A stretch of 64,000 nt of DNA, from positions 19,927,678-19,991,677 of the forward strand of contig JAFMSR010000015.1 in the NCBI GenBank assembly GCA_022818135.1, given 5' to 3'. The DNA comes from Saxidomus purpurata (Eukaryota > Mollusca > Bivalvia > Venerida > Veneridae). Made by a program: the position numbers and the translations under genes. Below, piece after piece: positions 1-10,323 of the stretch. Under the pieces are notes generated by a model, which was given only the letters and a program-made list of their open reading frames with translations, made no database searches and was not told where the DNA came from. Position 1 is the stretch's first letter. Each line of letters starts with the position of its first letter.

Positions 1-3000
1 TCGCAAATACAATCAATTTACCACAGACACTACAAAATTCCTGATAAATCATGAAAATGTAATTATATTTGCAGTGTATTTTTTAAATTCTTTTGTACAT
101 ACTCCTTGGTGTATTGCATTTCTTGTTTACATACATATTTTCACAAGCTACATATACAATGCTGAATACATGTACTTACAATCTTCTCATCAATTCTGCT
201 GGGTATTTATTTCTTGGGTCCCTGGTGAGCTCGGCACCCTCAGGGTGATTCCTCTGTTCCAGCAACAGTCGATGCTCAATGTAAACATCCAAGGCATCTT
301 TGTGTATAACCTAAATGGAAATTGTCAAATGTCAACATGCTATTACAAACTCAGTATATAATTAACCATTACAGATAAACCTAGTCAAAAGCTATTATAA
401 CTTGCATTGCTTTTATAGATACAAAATTTTGTTTCAAAATACGTATCAGTTCATTAATAAACTGTGTGACTTATTTATGAATCAGGGATTTCACCCTCAT
501 CTTGCAGCACAGGCCCGTTTACAGGTGTATACCTTTTATCCTTTAAACTGATCAATTAGTCATACAGCTTTCCCATCAAATTCCTCAATTTTTACTTGTA
601 ACATTGTGCTTTGGTATCACTTACATTAATTCTTATAAGGTACATAACAATGCTACTGCTGTCAGTCCTTACAGCAATGTTTTGCATAACCTACCTCCCT
701 CTCTCTGTAGTCTGGCAGGATATCTTGTACAATCTCACCAAACAAACTTGTGTAACGACGTGCATTTTCTACAATCCCATCTGCGAGATCTGGATCATGG
801 TCATGAATGTCATCAAGGTCTATCCATAGGCCAACCTGTTCTCTGTGAGCCAGTTTCACCTAGTGAGAGAAAAAAAGTTCATACAGACGTTTAACAATTT
901 GGACTGCACCTTTAACATCTTTCAAGGAAATACAGGAATATGAAAACGAAAAACTATGTAGTCAGCCATAGTATTAAATTAAACAGTAAAATAAGTTAAC
1001 CTCTGCCACTCACCAAATGCTGCATTTTGTTCAGAGGTGGAAAACAGAATCATATGAAATTGGCAACAGAGGTTTCAATCATTATAATATCAGGAGCAGT
1101 GATGTAGTGGATCATCACAGAGGTTGCGGGTTCAAGCCCAACTGGGGTCACCACTGTACCTATTACACCAGTACCAGTTTTTCCAGTATGCGGTCTATAG
1201 AGTACTCAATAAGCTACAAGCTTTCTTCACTTTTCAGCCAAAATAAATTAGTTTCACATTTTTACCTTCTATCATAGAGGCTGGAATAAGGCGTGTTCCC
1301 AACTACTATTTCTTTTTAATCATACATTTTTCCCCACAGATTTCACAAAACTGTGACTGTACACTGGGATTTTACAGTGTTTCCTGCAGGATCAGAAAGG
1401 GGCATGGCGCTTTTGTCTAAAAAGGGCACTTCTGACGCGCGGCTATGTTTAAAAAGGGCACTTTTGTTTTCTCATGTACATAAGGGCGCGATCACTTTGT
1501 CATGTATATATATTGTTCTTTCTTTACACTTGCAACTGCATGTAATTAGAGCCTTGTTTATATGACATAATCTTGCTTAATTTATTGCCATTGGGCTTAA
1601 AAATTTCTAGATCCCGAGGAGAGGGCCTCGAAACAAAATGTAAATCAGATTGGCCTCTTCCCCTCAACCCCTTTGAGTTTTTTTCTAGATTAGTATTTTT
1701 AATAATACTGCATGTATACATGTAGAATATGATACACCCATGTCTCCCACCTTGTCGAGTTTGTTATGTTAGACCAATTTTCAACGGTTGTCTCTGTTTA
1801 TCACATATTTTTGCGATCCCGTTATCTCCAATTTTCAGCCATTTATTTTGACTTTTTACGGACTTTATCACTGCTTCGATGATAACAATTGTCATCAGCA
1901 GACGGTACGATGAACATTTTATTTAAAATAAAATTATTCAAAAACATAACATGGAAACCTCTTGAGAAAACAGTGTTACTTATAGCCAAGCATCCTGAAC
2001 AATAAACGACCCACCAATGCTTTCCTTCTCTTCTAATTTATATGCGCTTACGGAAGATTATAGAAGAAAAAACAAATAACGAGTCGGTCACTACATACAG
2101 GCAATTAAATGATTAAAAAAAATTGAAAAGAAAAATATACTGATAATTTTCAATTTAGCGGGATAAACAGAAAAACACGTGTTGTAAACTAAACAATTCA
2201 TAAGTGTCGTCATTAAATGAAGTTTTCACACTCTAACTATACTTTTTTGTACCATGACCAACAGATTAATTTTAATTTGCCTCTAGCGAATCAAACATAT
2301 TGATCAGCAACTTTTTCACTGGATGCAGGAGGCTGCGATTGAGGTAATATTCAATATAGAAGTTCATGTAGGCGGATCTAACGTGACTATTATTATCGAG
2401 AGGCGGAGCACACGTCTGCCGACTCTGTTTCGGATTATCGATTTAATTCGGCAGACATGGTGTGTATTAGAGGACGTGTTGACACTTTTATTTTAAGGAT
2501 TGTCGAGAGGCGGAGCACACGTCTGCCGACTGTTTAGGATTTTCGATTTAATTTGGCGGACACGTGCCTGTTTTGAGGGCGTGCTGGCAATTTCATTATT
2601 AGTAAAATGGTCGCGATGGCGACAAGGGCCTTCGATTGAGGCAGGATGGCGCATAGCCCGCCATCAAAAGGGCAGGACAGCGCTGCGCCATCCAGAAACG
2701 GTCTAGCGGAAACACTAGATTTTAGTGTCCCCTTCAGCTAACTATCACTTCAACCTACCCAAAATTGAGCGCTAGGGCGTCCTCCCCAAACTAGGAAAAT
2801 ATGCCCAGAGTATAAACTGATCATTATAATATCAGCCATAAGTTCTGTTATTTGCTGGGAATTATGAATAAACACGTTGGTCAAAAAGTGGCAACAGCTT
2901 TTCAAACCATGAGGAGACCTAGACAAAAAGAGGACACAAAGATATACTTTACCAGCTGTTGGCCATACACAAAATCCTTCCCTCCATCTGCGCCATCAAC

Positions 3001-3815
3001 ATAGAACTCTTGAAGGAAAGTCTTTATCTTTTCTACAATAAGCAAAATACTTGTATAGTAATGTTTGGTGATTGATATAGTAAGAATATGTCACTATAAT
3101 ATTTTAAAGGCAGCAAAAAGGCGGCAATTTATATTGCTTACAGTTCCTGCTGACACTAAGATTAGTGACAAGTCCTTGGGTGTAACTGCCAAAAGGCAGC
3201 TTGTGGCGAGTATGCGACTGCAAAAACACTCCTTTTCACCTTGCAACTTAAAATGACATCTATTTTCACAAACTGACAGTGGAAAAGACACGTATAATTA
3301 ATACTCATCTGCTCATTACTGTTCTTTAAGTGACTTGTCTGCAGACATATTATCAGAGCAGATCAGTGGTTAACGCACTGGACTTGTAATTCAGGGATCG
3401 CAGGTTTGATCCCCCACTCATCCTTGAACATAACTTATGGTCTTATGGACGAGACCTAAAACTGGGTTCTGGTGAATCACAATGATTTGCTGTACACCCG
3501 GCAAGTTAAAAACCAAGATTATCTCTGAAATAGGATAATTTCCGCATCTTGCAGGCCACTTTCCCCTGCAGTACACATAACTCTTTCAGGGTGTTGATCA
3601 CATGGATCATCCGGTTCAAACGATAAAACTCTAACATACATACTTTAGCAACTTCAATCCCAGTTACACAGAACAAGTCTTAATAATTTTGCATTTTAGC
3701 GCTCCCCCCACCCATTTTAAAGACAAACCGCATCATTAAAGCGAGCATAATATTTAAGAGATAATTGTTTCTACAGTAATTTACCTTTCTCTGCAACATA
3801 ATCTCTTGGTGGCAT
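1..3815 (-). CDS. MCM7: MCM7 replication licensing factor, 5' part (four coding exons)
   Basis: This is the start of MCM7, a subunit of the hexameric MCM2-7 DNA helicase that is loaded at replication origins in the nucleus. Four coding exons on the minus strand join in frame: 3815-3785 (ATG, encodes [10 protein letters not shown]), 3032-2953 ([10 protein letters not shown]), 859-695 ([16 protein letters not shown] and ENARRY) and 310-180 ([14 protein letters not shown], then [10 protein letters not shown]). All introns have GT donors and AG acceptors. The joined 135 residues follow the MCM7 N-terminus closely, including LAHREQV, ENARRY, YIEHRL and the start of the PAELMRRF motif. The last exon ends in a split Phe codon, so the zinc-binding, AAA+ and winged-helix parts lie beyond the left edge. 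The large introns hold SINEs and a tandem duplication. The family call is firm; expression is not shown. Confidence 0.93.
1091..1245 (+). repeat. tRNA-derived SINE, family A copy 1
   Basis: A tRNA-like head (gagcagtgatgtagtgg) is followed by a B-box-like GGTTCAAGCCC at 1129-1139. A tail running to 'caataagctacaag' and 'cttcac...agccaaaataa' is shared with 47457-47632. It lies in an MCM7 intron. The shared non-tRNA tail marks it as a SINE rather than a tRNA gene. Confidence 0.65.
2396..2612 (+). repeat. Two-copy tandem duplication, 107-bp period
   Basis: TCGAGAGGCGGAGCACACGT begins at 2396 and again at 2503. The copies continue with related sequence (cgatttaatt.ggc.gaca). It lies in an MCM7 intron and is followed by a GC-richer stretch to about 2720 of no recognised identity. 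Confidence 0.7.
3355..3600 (+). repeat. tRNA-derived SINE, family B copy 1
   Basis: The tRNA-like head 'agcagatcagtggttaacgc' and B-box GGTTTGATCCC (3403-3413) are followed by a body with 'gacgagacctaaaa' and 'tgtacacccggcaagttaaa'. Both body motifs recur in the reverse orientation at 38940-39160. It lies in MCM7 intron 1. Confidence 0.7.
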
Positions 3816-3891
3816 TGCTATTTTTGTACTGTTACACTATGCCGAAATCTCAGTTCAGAATGAGAAACAATGGACTGTGTGTTTAGTTTTG

Positions 3892-3931
3892 AAACGGCGC
3901 GAAACAGTACCACGTGATATTTTTACCCAAT
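3892..3931 (-). promoter_or_regulatory. MCM7 promoter: E2F site, E-box and inverted CCAAT
   Basis: About 80 bases upstream of the MCM7 ATG the minus strand reads TTTCGCGCC (3904-3896), an exact E2F consensus. A palindromic E-box CACGTG follows at 3911-3916 and ATTGG (an inverted CCAAT box on the minus strand) at about 3927-3931. MCM genes are classic E2F targets at the G1/S transition, so this spacing fits a cell-cycle promoter. Binding is inferred from sequence only. Confidence 0.6.
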
Positions 3932-3989
3932 AAGCGGATCTAATTAACTATGAATAAAAAACTAGGAACCAGTCGGTTTAGTTTCTTTA

Positions 3990-4029
3990 GGCCATCCTTA
4001 AAAAAGTGTTTGTTTGCCCTAACGCGACC
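3990..4029 (-). repeat. 40-bp core of a dispersed repeat (minus copy)
   Basis: The reverse complement of this stretch (GGTCGCGTTAGGGCAAACAA then a TTTTTTAAGGATGGCC end) matches 7944-7983 on the plus strand nearly perfectly. Both copies lie beside A- or T-rich runs (4050-4100 and 7867-7910), which suggests a retroposed or MITE-like unit. Confidence 0.65.
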
Positions 4030-4209
4030 GACTGATGAAAATCCTCCCGACTGACTTTTTTTTGGGGGATCTGAAAGCCAAAAAAAATTTTTTTTTCTGT
4101 CGTCGAGAAAAACCGTTCCGTTTTTTGTCATTTTCCATCTTTCCAGTATTTCTTTTGTGTAGTTCTTTTGTGAGTAATACCAATCAGTTATCCTCGATTA
4201 TGCTTGACA

Positions 4210-4310
4210 GAACGTGCAGGGGTGTGGAAATCCTTTATTTTTTCACTTTTCCGCGGACGAGTGAGATGTAAAAATTCACTTGTCCGAGGTCAAAATTCAC
4301 CTGTCCAGAT
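4210..4310 (+). repeat. Dispersed repeat with CCGCGGACGAG core
   Basis: The order 'cgtgcaggggtgtggaaatcct', a T-rich stretch, then 'ccgcggacgagtgag' and 'cttgtccgaggtcaaaattc' reappears inverted at about 6738-6800. It is an old repeat of uncertain class. Confidence 0.5.
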
Positions 4311-5271
4311 TTCAACATTAAAACCAAATTATGTGAAACAAATAAGGACCAGGTTAAGCTTTTTATTTTAAATGCTAATCAGTACATTTCTAGAGGATTC
4401 TGCAAAGCTCGGACTTCCGAGTGAGCTTGGGAGTGCCTGAAGTGACTTGGAGTACGGAGAAATATAACGGCACTTTGCGGGAGTGTATTTGCGACACTCC
4501 GAGTGGTTTTACACGTAAATTAACGGGTTTACGGGAAATAAAAATCAGATTAATTATATTCAGTAGAAATGTGTCCACACTGTTGTATGCATATTAATTC
4601 AAAAAGATTTGGCGACCGACGTACATTTTGTAAAGCGTGTTCAATATATTTTATCACCAAAAATAAAACTTACTCATAACATTATTTATTCCAAACTATT
4701 ATTTTTATAATCCAAAATTATCAGACTATTGTCTAGAGCTACTTTTACATGTCTCGAACTGTCAAATATCTCGGTCTTTTTGATGCCACGTGCTTCTCGA
4801 AGATCAAAGAAAACTCACATGTACAATATAGCGTCGGCGATTGTTTTTTGATCTCGTGACACCTGCAGCTTTATCTTTTATGATGGAGGAGGTTGCAGTT
4901 AAAACAATTTTTTCGGCAAATGTTATTCATTAAAATAAATATTACTGGAAAAACGTTGACTTTGACAGTTGCTGAAACAATAAATGACAAAAACACGAAC
5001 ACGCTGGAACGCCGCGTTTTGTTTTATAAAGAACAGTTGAAGAACAGTGTTAATTGATAAATATTTGTTTGCATTCAGAAATTGACAAACATAACTCAGT
5101 CAGTGGTGTCACATAGCTTGGATTTGCAAACAGTTTTGCGTCACCCTTTACGACAGGCCACATTTTCCACACCTACCGCTGGTGACAAATGCTAAGGGAC
5201 CAATTACAGCTTACTTTAAATGGAAATATATATTGTAAGTCAACATAAAGGTGATAAATAGTTTAGGTATT

Positions 5272-5366
5272 AGATAGAGTACTGTTTGCGAGAATAATTA
5301 TGTTATTTCGAGGGGCGTAGCCCCCGAGAAATGACGTAATTATTTGAGCAAACAGTCACTCTATCT
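5272..5366. mobile_element. Palindromic MITE-like hairpin, 95 bp
   Basis: Left arm AGATAGAGTACTGTTTGC and right arm GCAAACAGTCACTCTATCT pair around a central 'aggggcgtagccccc'. The inner arms (aataattatgttatttcg and cgagaaatgacgtaatta) also pair with few mismatches. It is a nearly continuous foldback with no coding capacity. Confidence 0.7.
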
Positions 5367-6050
5367 GATTTGTATTATGGCACGTTGATAATGGCACGTA
5401 CACCATCATGTACATTTTGATTGACAGCTCACAGGCCCCGAAACATCGTGTGACGTAACAAAGTGGGTGGGATCACGTTAATATTGTTTGGTCACTCTGA
5501 TCTTTGTCAGTTCCCTTAAAAAAAGAACGCTAAGAAGGATAGATGAACACTGCATTATGGATATTTTAGAATTGCAGGATAATGTTTTGTTACAGATGAA
5601 CTTGAATTCAGTCAATTAGAAGAATTAGACGATATCATTCTTTCACAAGTTCCTTTAGATGCCGACGACATCATGCTTTCACAAATGAAAACTGCATGAT
5701 ATAAACTGCTCAGGAGACTCGTGTTTCGAGTTCGTGTATATCAGGATTTATTATATTTTATTTAATGTTTTCGAGTGAATTATAGAGTTTTCTCAGTGAA
5801 ATAAAAGTGATAATCCACAGTTTTGAAACAGTGGATTACCATTTTTATTTTTCACTGTTTTGCAATCTTCTACCCGGATTTACGTCAAAAAGTATACCGA
5901 GCGTAATTAATGCTGGAAACCATGCGACGATGACGTCGTTAAAATGACGTCATTTGCGCTATGTTTTTTGATGACGTTTCCCGCGATTTTCGTTATTTTA
6001 TAGAAACAAACTCAATAAAAGTAGAGTTTTAACCATAAAATAAACAGAAA

Positions 6051-6201
6051 AATTGTTGGTATCGGTGTAATATCACGTTAATTTCACTCGTGAACACCAA
6101 AAGTTGTCATTTTCACTCGTGGCTGCGCCACTCGTGAAAATATCACTTTTGGTGCCCACTCGGTGAAATTATAACGTGATCTTACACCGAAACCAACAAT
6201 T
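6051..6201. mobile_element. Palindromic MITE-like hairpin, 151 bp
   Basis: The outer arms AATTGTTGGTATCGGTGTAA and TTACACCGAAACCAACAATT are inverted. Inner segments 'caccaaaagttgtcattttcactcgtg' and 'cactcgtgaaaatatcacttttggtg' also pair around 'gctgcgc'. It looks like a foldback-type non-autonomous element. Confidence 0.75.
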
Positions 6202-6737
6202 ATCCTCTATGTATATAAGATCCCTGTGTATATGTATGTCCACCCTTCCATTCCTCTTAAACATTTAAGTTTAAGTCAATTTTACAGAGCTACATCTTTC
6301 TTCTTTGGCAATTGTTGCTTGTTTTTGTTTTTGAAAAAAAAAAATCTGAAAAGTGTTCTCTATTGCAGATAGATCATGTGCTCTATTGTAGATAGAGCAC
6401 GGTCTAAGCTCCGCCCCCATACACAATGCAAATTATCACAAATACAGTACAGTGTTTTCCTATACAAATATTCAGTAGCCATGATACAAATTCTGATAGG
6501 AAATAACTCAATTCTTTTTGAAACAATAAAAAACATAACGCCGTGATAGTTTACAGCAGCGCCGATTCTCAACGAAAATACGTCTGATTCGAACTTGGTA
6601 ATTCAATGGATTTTGATTCAACAGGTCGCCTTTACAGGTGTATTAATGTTGGTTTTCATAAAACTGCAAACAAATCGGGCGGTTCCTGGCTGGATTACTT
6701 GGGACTGTCTTACATTATTCATTTCATTTTTCTCGAA

Positions 6738-6812
6738 TTTTGACTTGTCCGCGGACAAGTTGGGCAGAAAAAACCCGTGTCGGACTAGGAATTCCGCACC
6801 CCTGACGTGTAC
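6738..6812 (-). repeat. Inverted copy of the 4210 repeat, with 18-bp perfect palindrome
   Basis: Positions 6743-6760 read ACTTGTCCGCGGACAAGT, a perfect 18-bp palindrome. On the minus strand the neighbouring bases (cacgtcaggggtgcggaatt) match the 4210 copy. Confidence 0.55.
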
Positions 6813-7943
6813 GCTGAAGCTCACTCCGCAGGGAAATCGTACCAATAATCGTGTCAGAAATCTGACACGCTCGCATTTCAGTATTTCATAAGAAATGAAT
6901 GAAAAGAATAAATAATTTTATTAATAAGACTATAATCTTTTAATTTGCCAAATTTGAGCATCAAATTGTATCTATTTAGCATAAAGCAAAACGAAAGTTT
7001 CCAGCAGGTCTGAATTTTCACATGTTGGTAGCCATCTTGACGATTTGACAATTATCACGTGGCCATTCCCACGAACCTTTGGAAAAGGATATCTGCGGAA
7101 AATCGCCGAAGATTCCGATTGCGGTCACGATCAGGGAAAGTTTATTTATTTACATGACCACGTGCGTTTTGGCGCGAACACTTTCAGGTTATGTACCGCG
7201 TCGAAAATAAAGTAATTTTGTTTTCAAATTAAAAAACATAGTGGTAAATGCTATTTTATATTTACACTCGTCCTTTATATCATCTAAACACTAATCAAAA
7301 GAAAATATCAAGCATTCTGAACTACATGAAAAATAAGTGCGATTGCGTCATACGAAAAGTCCGTTGTAAATGTAAGCAAAATGATTCATGTTTGAAAAAT
7401 CGATGTTTTTGTAGTCAACATTGGTTGTAGAACATCGTAATTGGTTTGAAAATATGAATTAATAAATATATGACCTAAACATGACCATATTTCCCTACTC
7501 AACGTACATTAGATGAAAATTTGCATGCTCTGTTATTCTGGTACTTCTATAGCTTAATAACTTCTTCAAATTTACGGTTTGAATGATTTTACAACACTAT
7601 TAAAGCACTTCTGGAATGAGCCTTGTTAAGCACTTTGGGAGCCTGGCTTATGGCTAAAATGATAATGTGCAAACCACCATCCATGCAGATATGTTACAAA
7701 GCAGGTTAATAGCATTCTACAGTGGGTTGCTAATAGCCAATAGGTACATACAACAGAAGAAATAGAGAAATATCAAGACAAGAAAGGTGCAAATATCAAT
7801 ATGTCATCAATTAATCTAAGATACAGTATACATGTCAATGTATGTACCGAGTTAATACAACATCTATAAAACATCTGAAAATCCAAAAAAAAAAATTAAA
7901 AAAAAAAAAAAGGCCTACCTACCTACCCACTGAAAAAATTCTG

Positions 7944-7983
7944 GGTCGCGTTAGGGCAAACAAACAATTTTTTAAGGATGGCC
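7944..7983 (+). repeat. 40-bp core of a dispersed repeat (plus copy)
   Basis: This is the partner of 3990-4029 in opposite orientation. The poly-A stretch and a 'cctacctaccta' run lie just upstream. Confidence 0.65.
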
Positions 7984-8439
7984 TTATTGCCGAAGGCTTT
8001 TTATACAACGCAATCATTACACCTTATCCCTACAGTGATAAAATTTATAACTTTCCATAATTGCTAATTGTCACAATAGATTTCCGGTACTGTAATCTGT
8101 ATATGCTTTTATTTAGAATAAATTATCGTATGTATACAGACGGAAGCTCTAATTAATTCAAATTGTACTCGCGCATAGGTGCGTCCATTTGATCTGGGTC
8201 CAGTCAAGACAAAATATGATTATCTATCTATCTTACCTTTTTTGTTGTACCGCCTAACGTCTCTCACGAGTATTATGGACATGGTGCACGCCGGGTGTTA
8301 AATAAAGTAAATAAAAGTAACATAAAATAACTGCAAGACATTTCTTCCAGTCAGAGAATCAAGATTGTTAAAAATAATTTATTAAAAAGAGTTGTAAGAT
8401 TGATAACTGAGCTGGGCCACTGCCTGCTTGAATGATTCA

Positions 8440-8987
8440 AGATCTGAAATACAACAGGTGTCATCTGAGAAAGATTTAGGCATTATTTTTGACTGTAAAT
8501 TTAAAAAGCCATCAGAAACATTGGGTTAATATTTTTTTGTAAAACTTTCACACACATGGATAAGGACATGTTCGTACACTTATATAAAGCCCTAGTGAGA
8601 CCCCACTTAGAATATGGCTCTGTCACGAATCTGGTCAATAAAACTGAAAAAAAGCATTTGAATATGTACAGCGCAGAGCCACTAGTATTGTGGGTAAGCT
8701 CAGACATAACTCATACCGAGATAGGCCAATTAATACTCTAGAGTATCGTAGAGAAAAGGCAGACATGGTACACAAAATCATTAATAATTTAGACAAAATT
8801 GATATAACAAATTATTCAAACTCTATCACTAGAGGCAATTCACTAAAATTGTATAAAAATAGGACAAGGACAACTTTGAAGCAGGATACCTTCAGTCAAA
8901 GGGTGGTGGATCCTTGATACCAACTTCCAGAGTGTATAGTCAAAGCACCCATCCTATATTCATTTAAGGCAAGACTTGATAAAATAG
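8440..8987 (+). pseudogene. Non-LTR retrotransposon fragment, reverse-transcriptase C-terminal region
   Basis: Frames on the plus strand read in order: SSEKDLGIIFDCKFK, then DMFVHLYKALVRPHLEYGS, then VGKLRHNSYRDR, LEYRREKADMVHKIINNLDK, FSQRVVD and a final LPE-like SIVKAP segment. This order is typical of the thumb and C-terminal region of Jockey/CR1-type reverse transcriptases. Stops and frameshifts separate the segments and the catalytic core is missing, so this is a 5'-truncated dead copy. Confidence 0.75.
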
Positions 8988-9010
8988 GGCGGGGGTAGGG
9001 GGGGGGGGGG
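8984..9010 (+). repeat. G-run with quadruplex potential
   Basis: The run 'agggcgggggta' followed by about 13 consecutive G lies directly after the retroelement fragment. It is a simple low-complexity tract. Confidence 0.6.
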
Positions 9011-9199
9011 ACAAACAAGTGCACGCCAAACTGCTATACATGATGCCGTACAAGTTCTTTTAACTAAGTTTTAAGTTGGTGATGATAAATGATCAAAGAA
9101 GGCCACAGAAATATATTGGTTTAATGTGCTAAACTAAGCACATAACAGGCCTACATCAGTATGAATAGTATGAATATAAGATCAGACAGGGTTGCAATT

Positions 9200-9690
9200 T
9201 GTCACGGGGGGTATCCTATTCCACAGGACTGTGGTATGGGAGAAAAATGTGTACTTAAAGAAGTTCGAGTTTGCATGGGTTTGGCGGAGACTAAGGGGTG
9301 CATATGACTTGTTAAACTGTTAGGAACTTCTAGATAACTGGGTAGGGAGATCGCTACAAGATTGTAGAATATTTTGTAGAACATAACCAGTTTGGAGGCT
9401 AGACGCCTATTCTCGAGGGTGCTCCAGCCAAGGGTGTTCCGCAAGTCTGTTACACTAGTATACATCTCTTGAGTACTCATTTTTAACCCATCTGATTGTG
9501 CGTTGCTGTACTATTTCCATCTTATGTATACTGAACTGGGTACGTGGCGGCCATACAGATGATGCGCACTATAATTGTGGTGTGACTAATGTTTTGTAAG
9601 AAAGTGATTTGCTTTTTTTATGTTTTTGTTTTGATGTTACGTTTGAGGAAGCCTAGTGTTCTGTTTGCGTTTGTTGTTATACTGGAGATG
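9200..9690 (-). pseudogene. Second non-LTR reverse-transcriptase C-terminal fragment
   Basis: On the minus strand the frames read a YKTLVTPQL-like segment, then MYTSVTDLRNTLGWSTLENR, SKLVMFYKIFYNLVAISLPS and an HP..RTS ending. This is the usual C-terminal pattern of another non-LTR family ('LGW.tLe.RR...l.mfYKI'). It is interrupted by stops. A shorter diverged copy lies at 10535-10695. Confidence 0.7.
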
Positions 9691-10323
9691 TGTGTATATT
9701 GACACAATGGCGGGGAAAAAAATGCGCGAGCATTAAATCATCTCTATCCACGTGAATATAAATATATATAACCCCAACTATCACAGTCGACACACAAACA
9801 ACTGACCTGAAAACAAGATGAGTAACACTGTTTACATAAACGTATGATTGCTTTTAAGTGGCTTTATTTTGCGATTTAGAATTTGTTCCATGTATAATCC
9901 TTCCTGGTTCAACAAAAAAGACACGTCACCTCCATTGAATGTCCAAACGCAGACATCATGCTGAATATTAACTTTATGAAAGCACTGTAGATAAATGATT
10001 TGGATTGCAGCCTTATATACATATTTTATTATAATTATACGTTCATATTGCCCGTTCAAATTTGGAATTTTGAACAATTTCTGACCGATCTCTGCGAAAT
10101 CATTGATCAGTCTTCGTAGATGGTCTCGATGTTAATACAAGTATGTAGGTCAACACTAGCGAATTTCGTTGATAAGAAAGGCAAAATTCAGTTTGTCGCT
10201 CATTCACGGTTTAAGCCATACTATAAATATTACTTAAGAGAGTCAATATTATATCATGCCGGTTTAAACTAGTGCAATAAACCAACTACGTGGTACACCT
10301 GTAATCAGAGTTTATTATCCACC

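Noticed and set aside
1091..1150. tRNA gene
   Set aside because: The A- and B-box-like motifs are followed by a shared non-tRNA tail also found at 47457-47632, and no clean cloverleaf forms. Called a SINE.
7248..7430. 60-codon cysteine-rich frame (CDCVIRKVRCKC...CFCSQHW)
   Set aside because: The pattern recalls cysteine-rich tails of some transposon proteins, but there is no upstream domain or splice support and the sequence around it is repeat-rich.
9832..10077. 81-codon minus-strand frame upstream of the oxidoreductase
   Set aside because: No similarity I recognise, no splice partner; likely chance.
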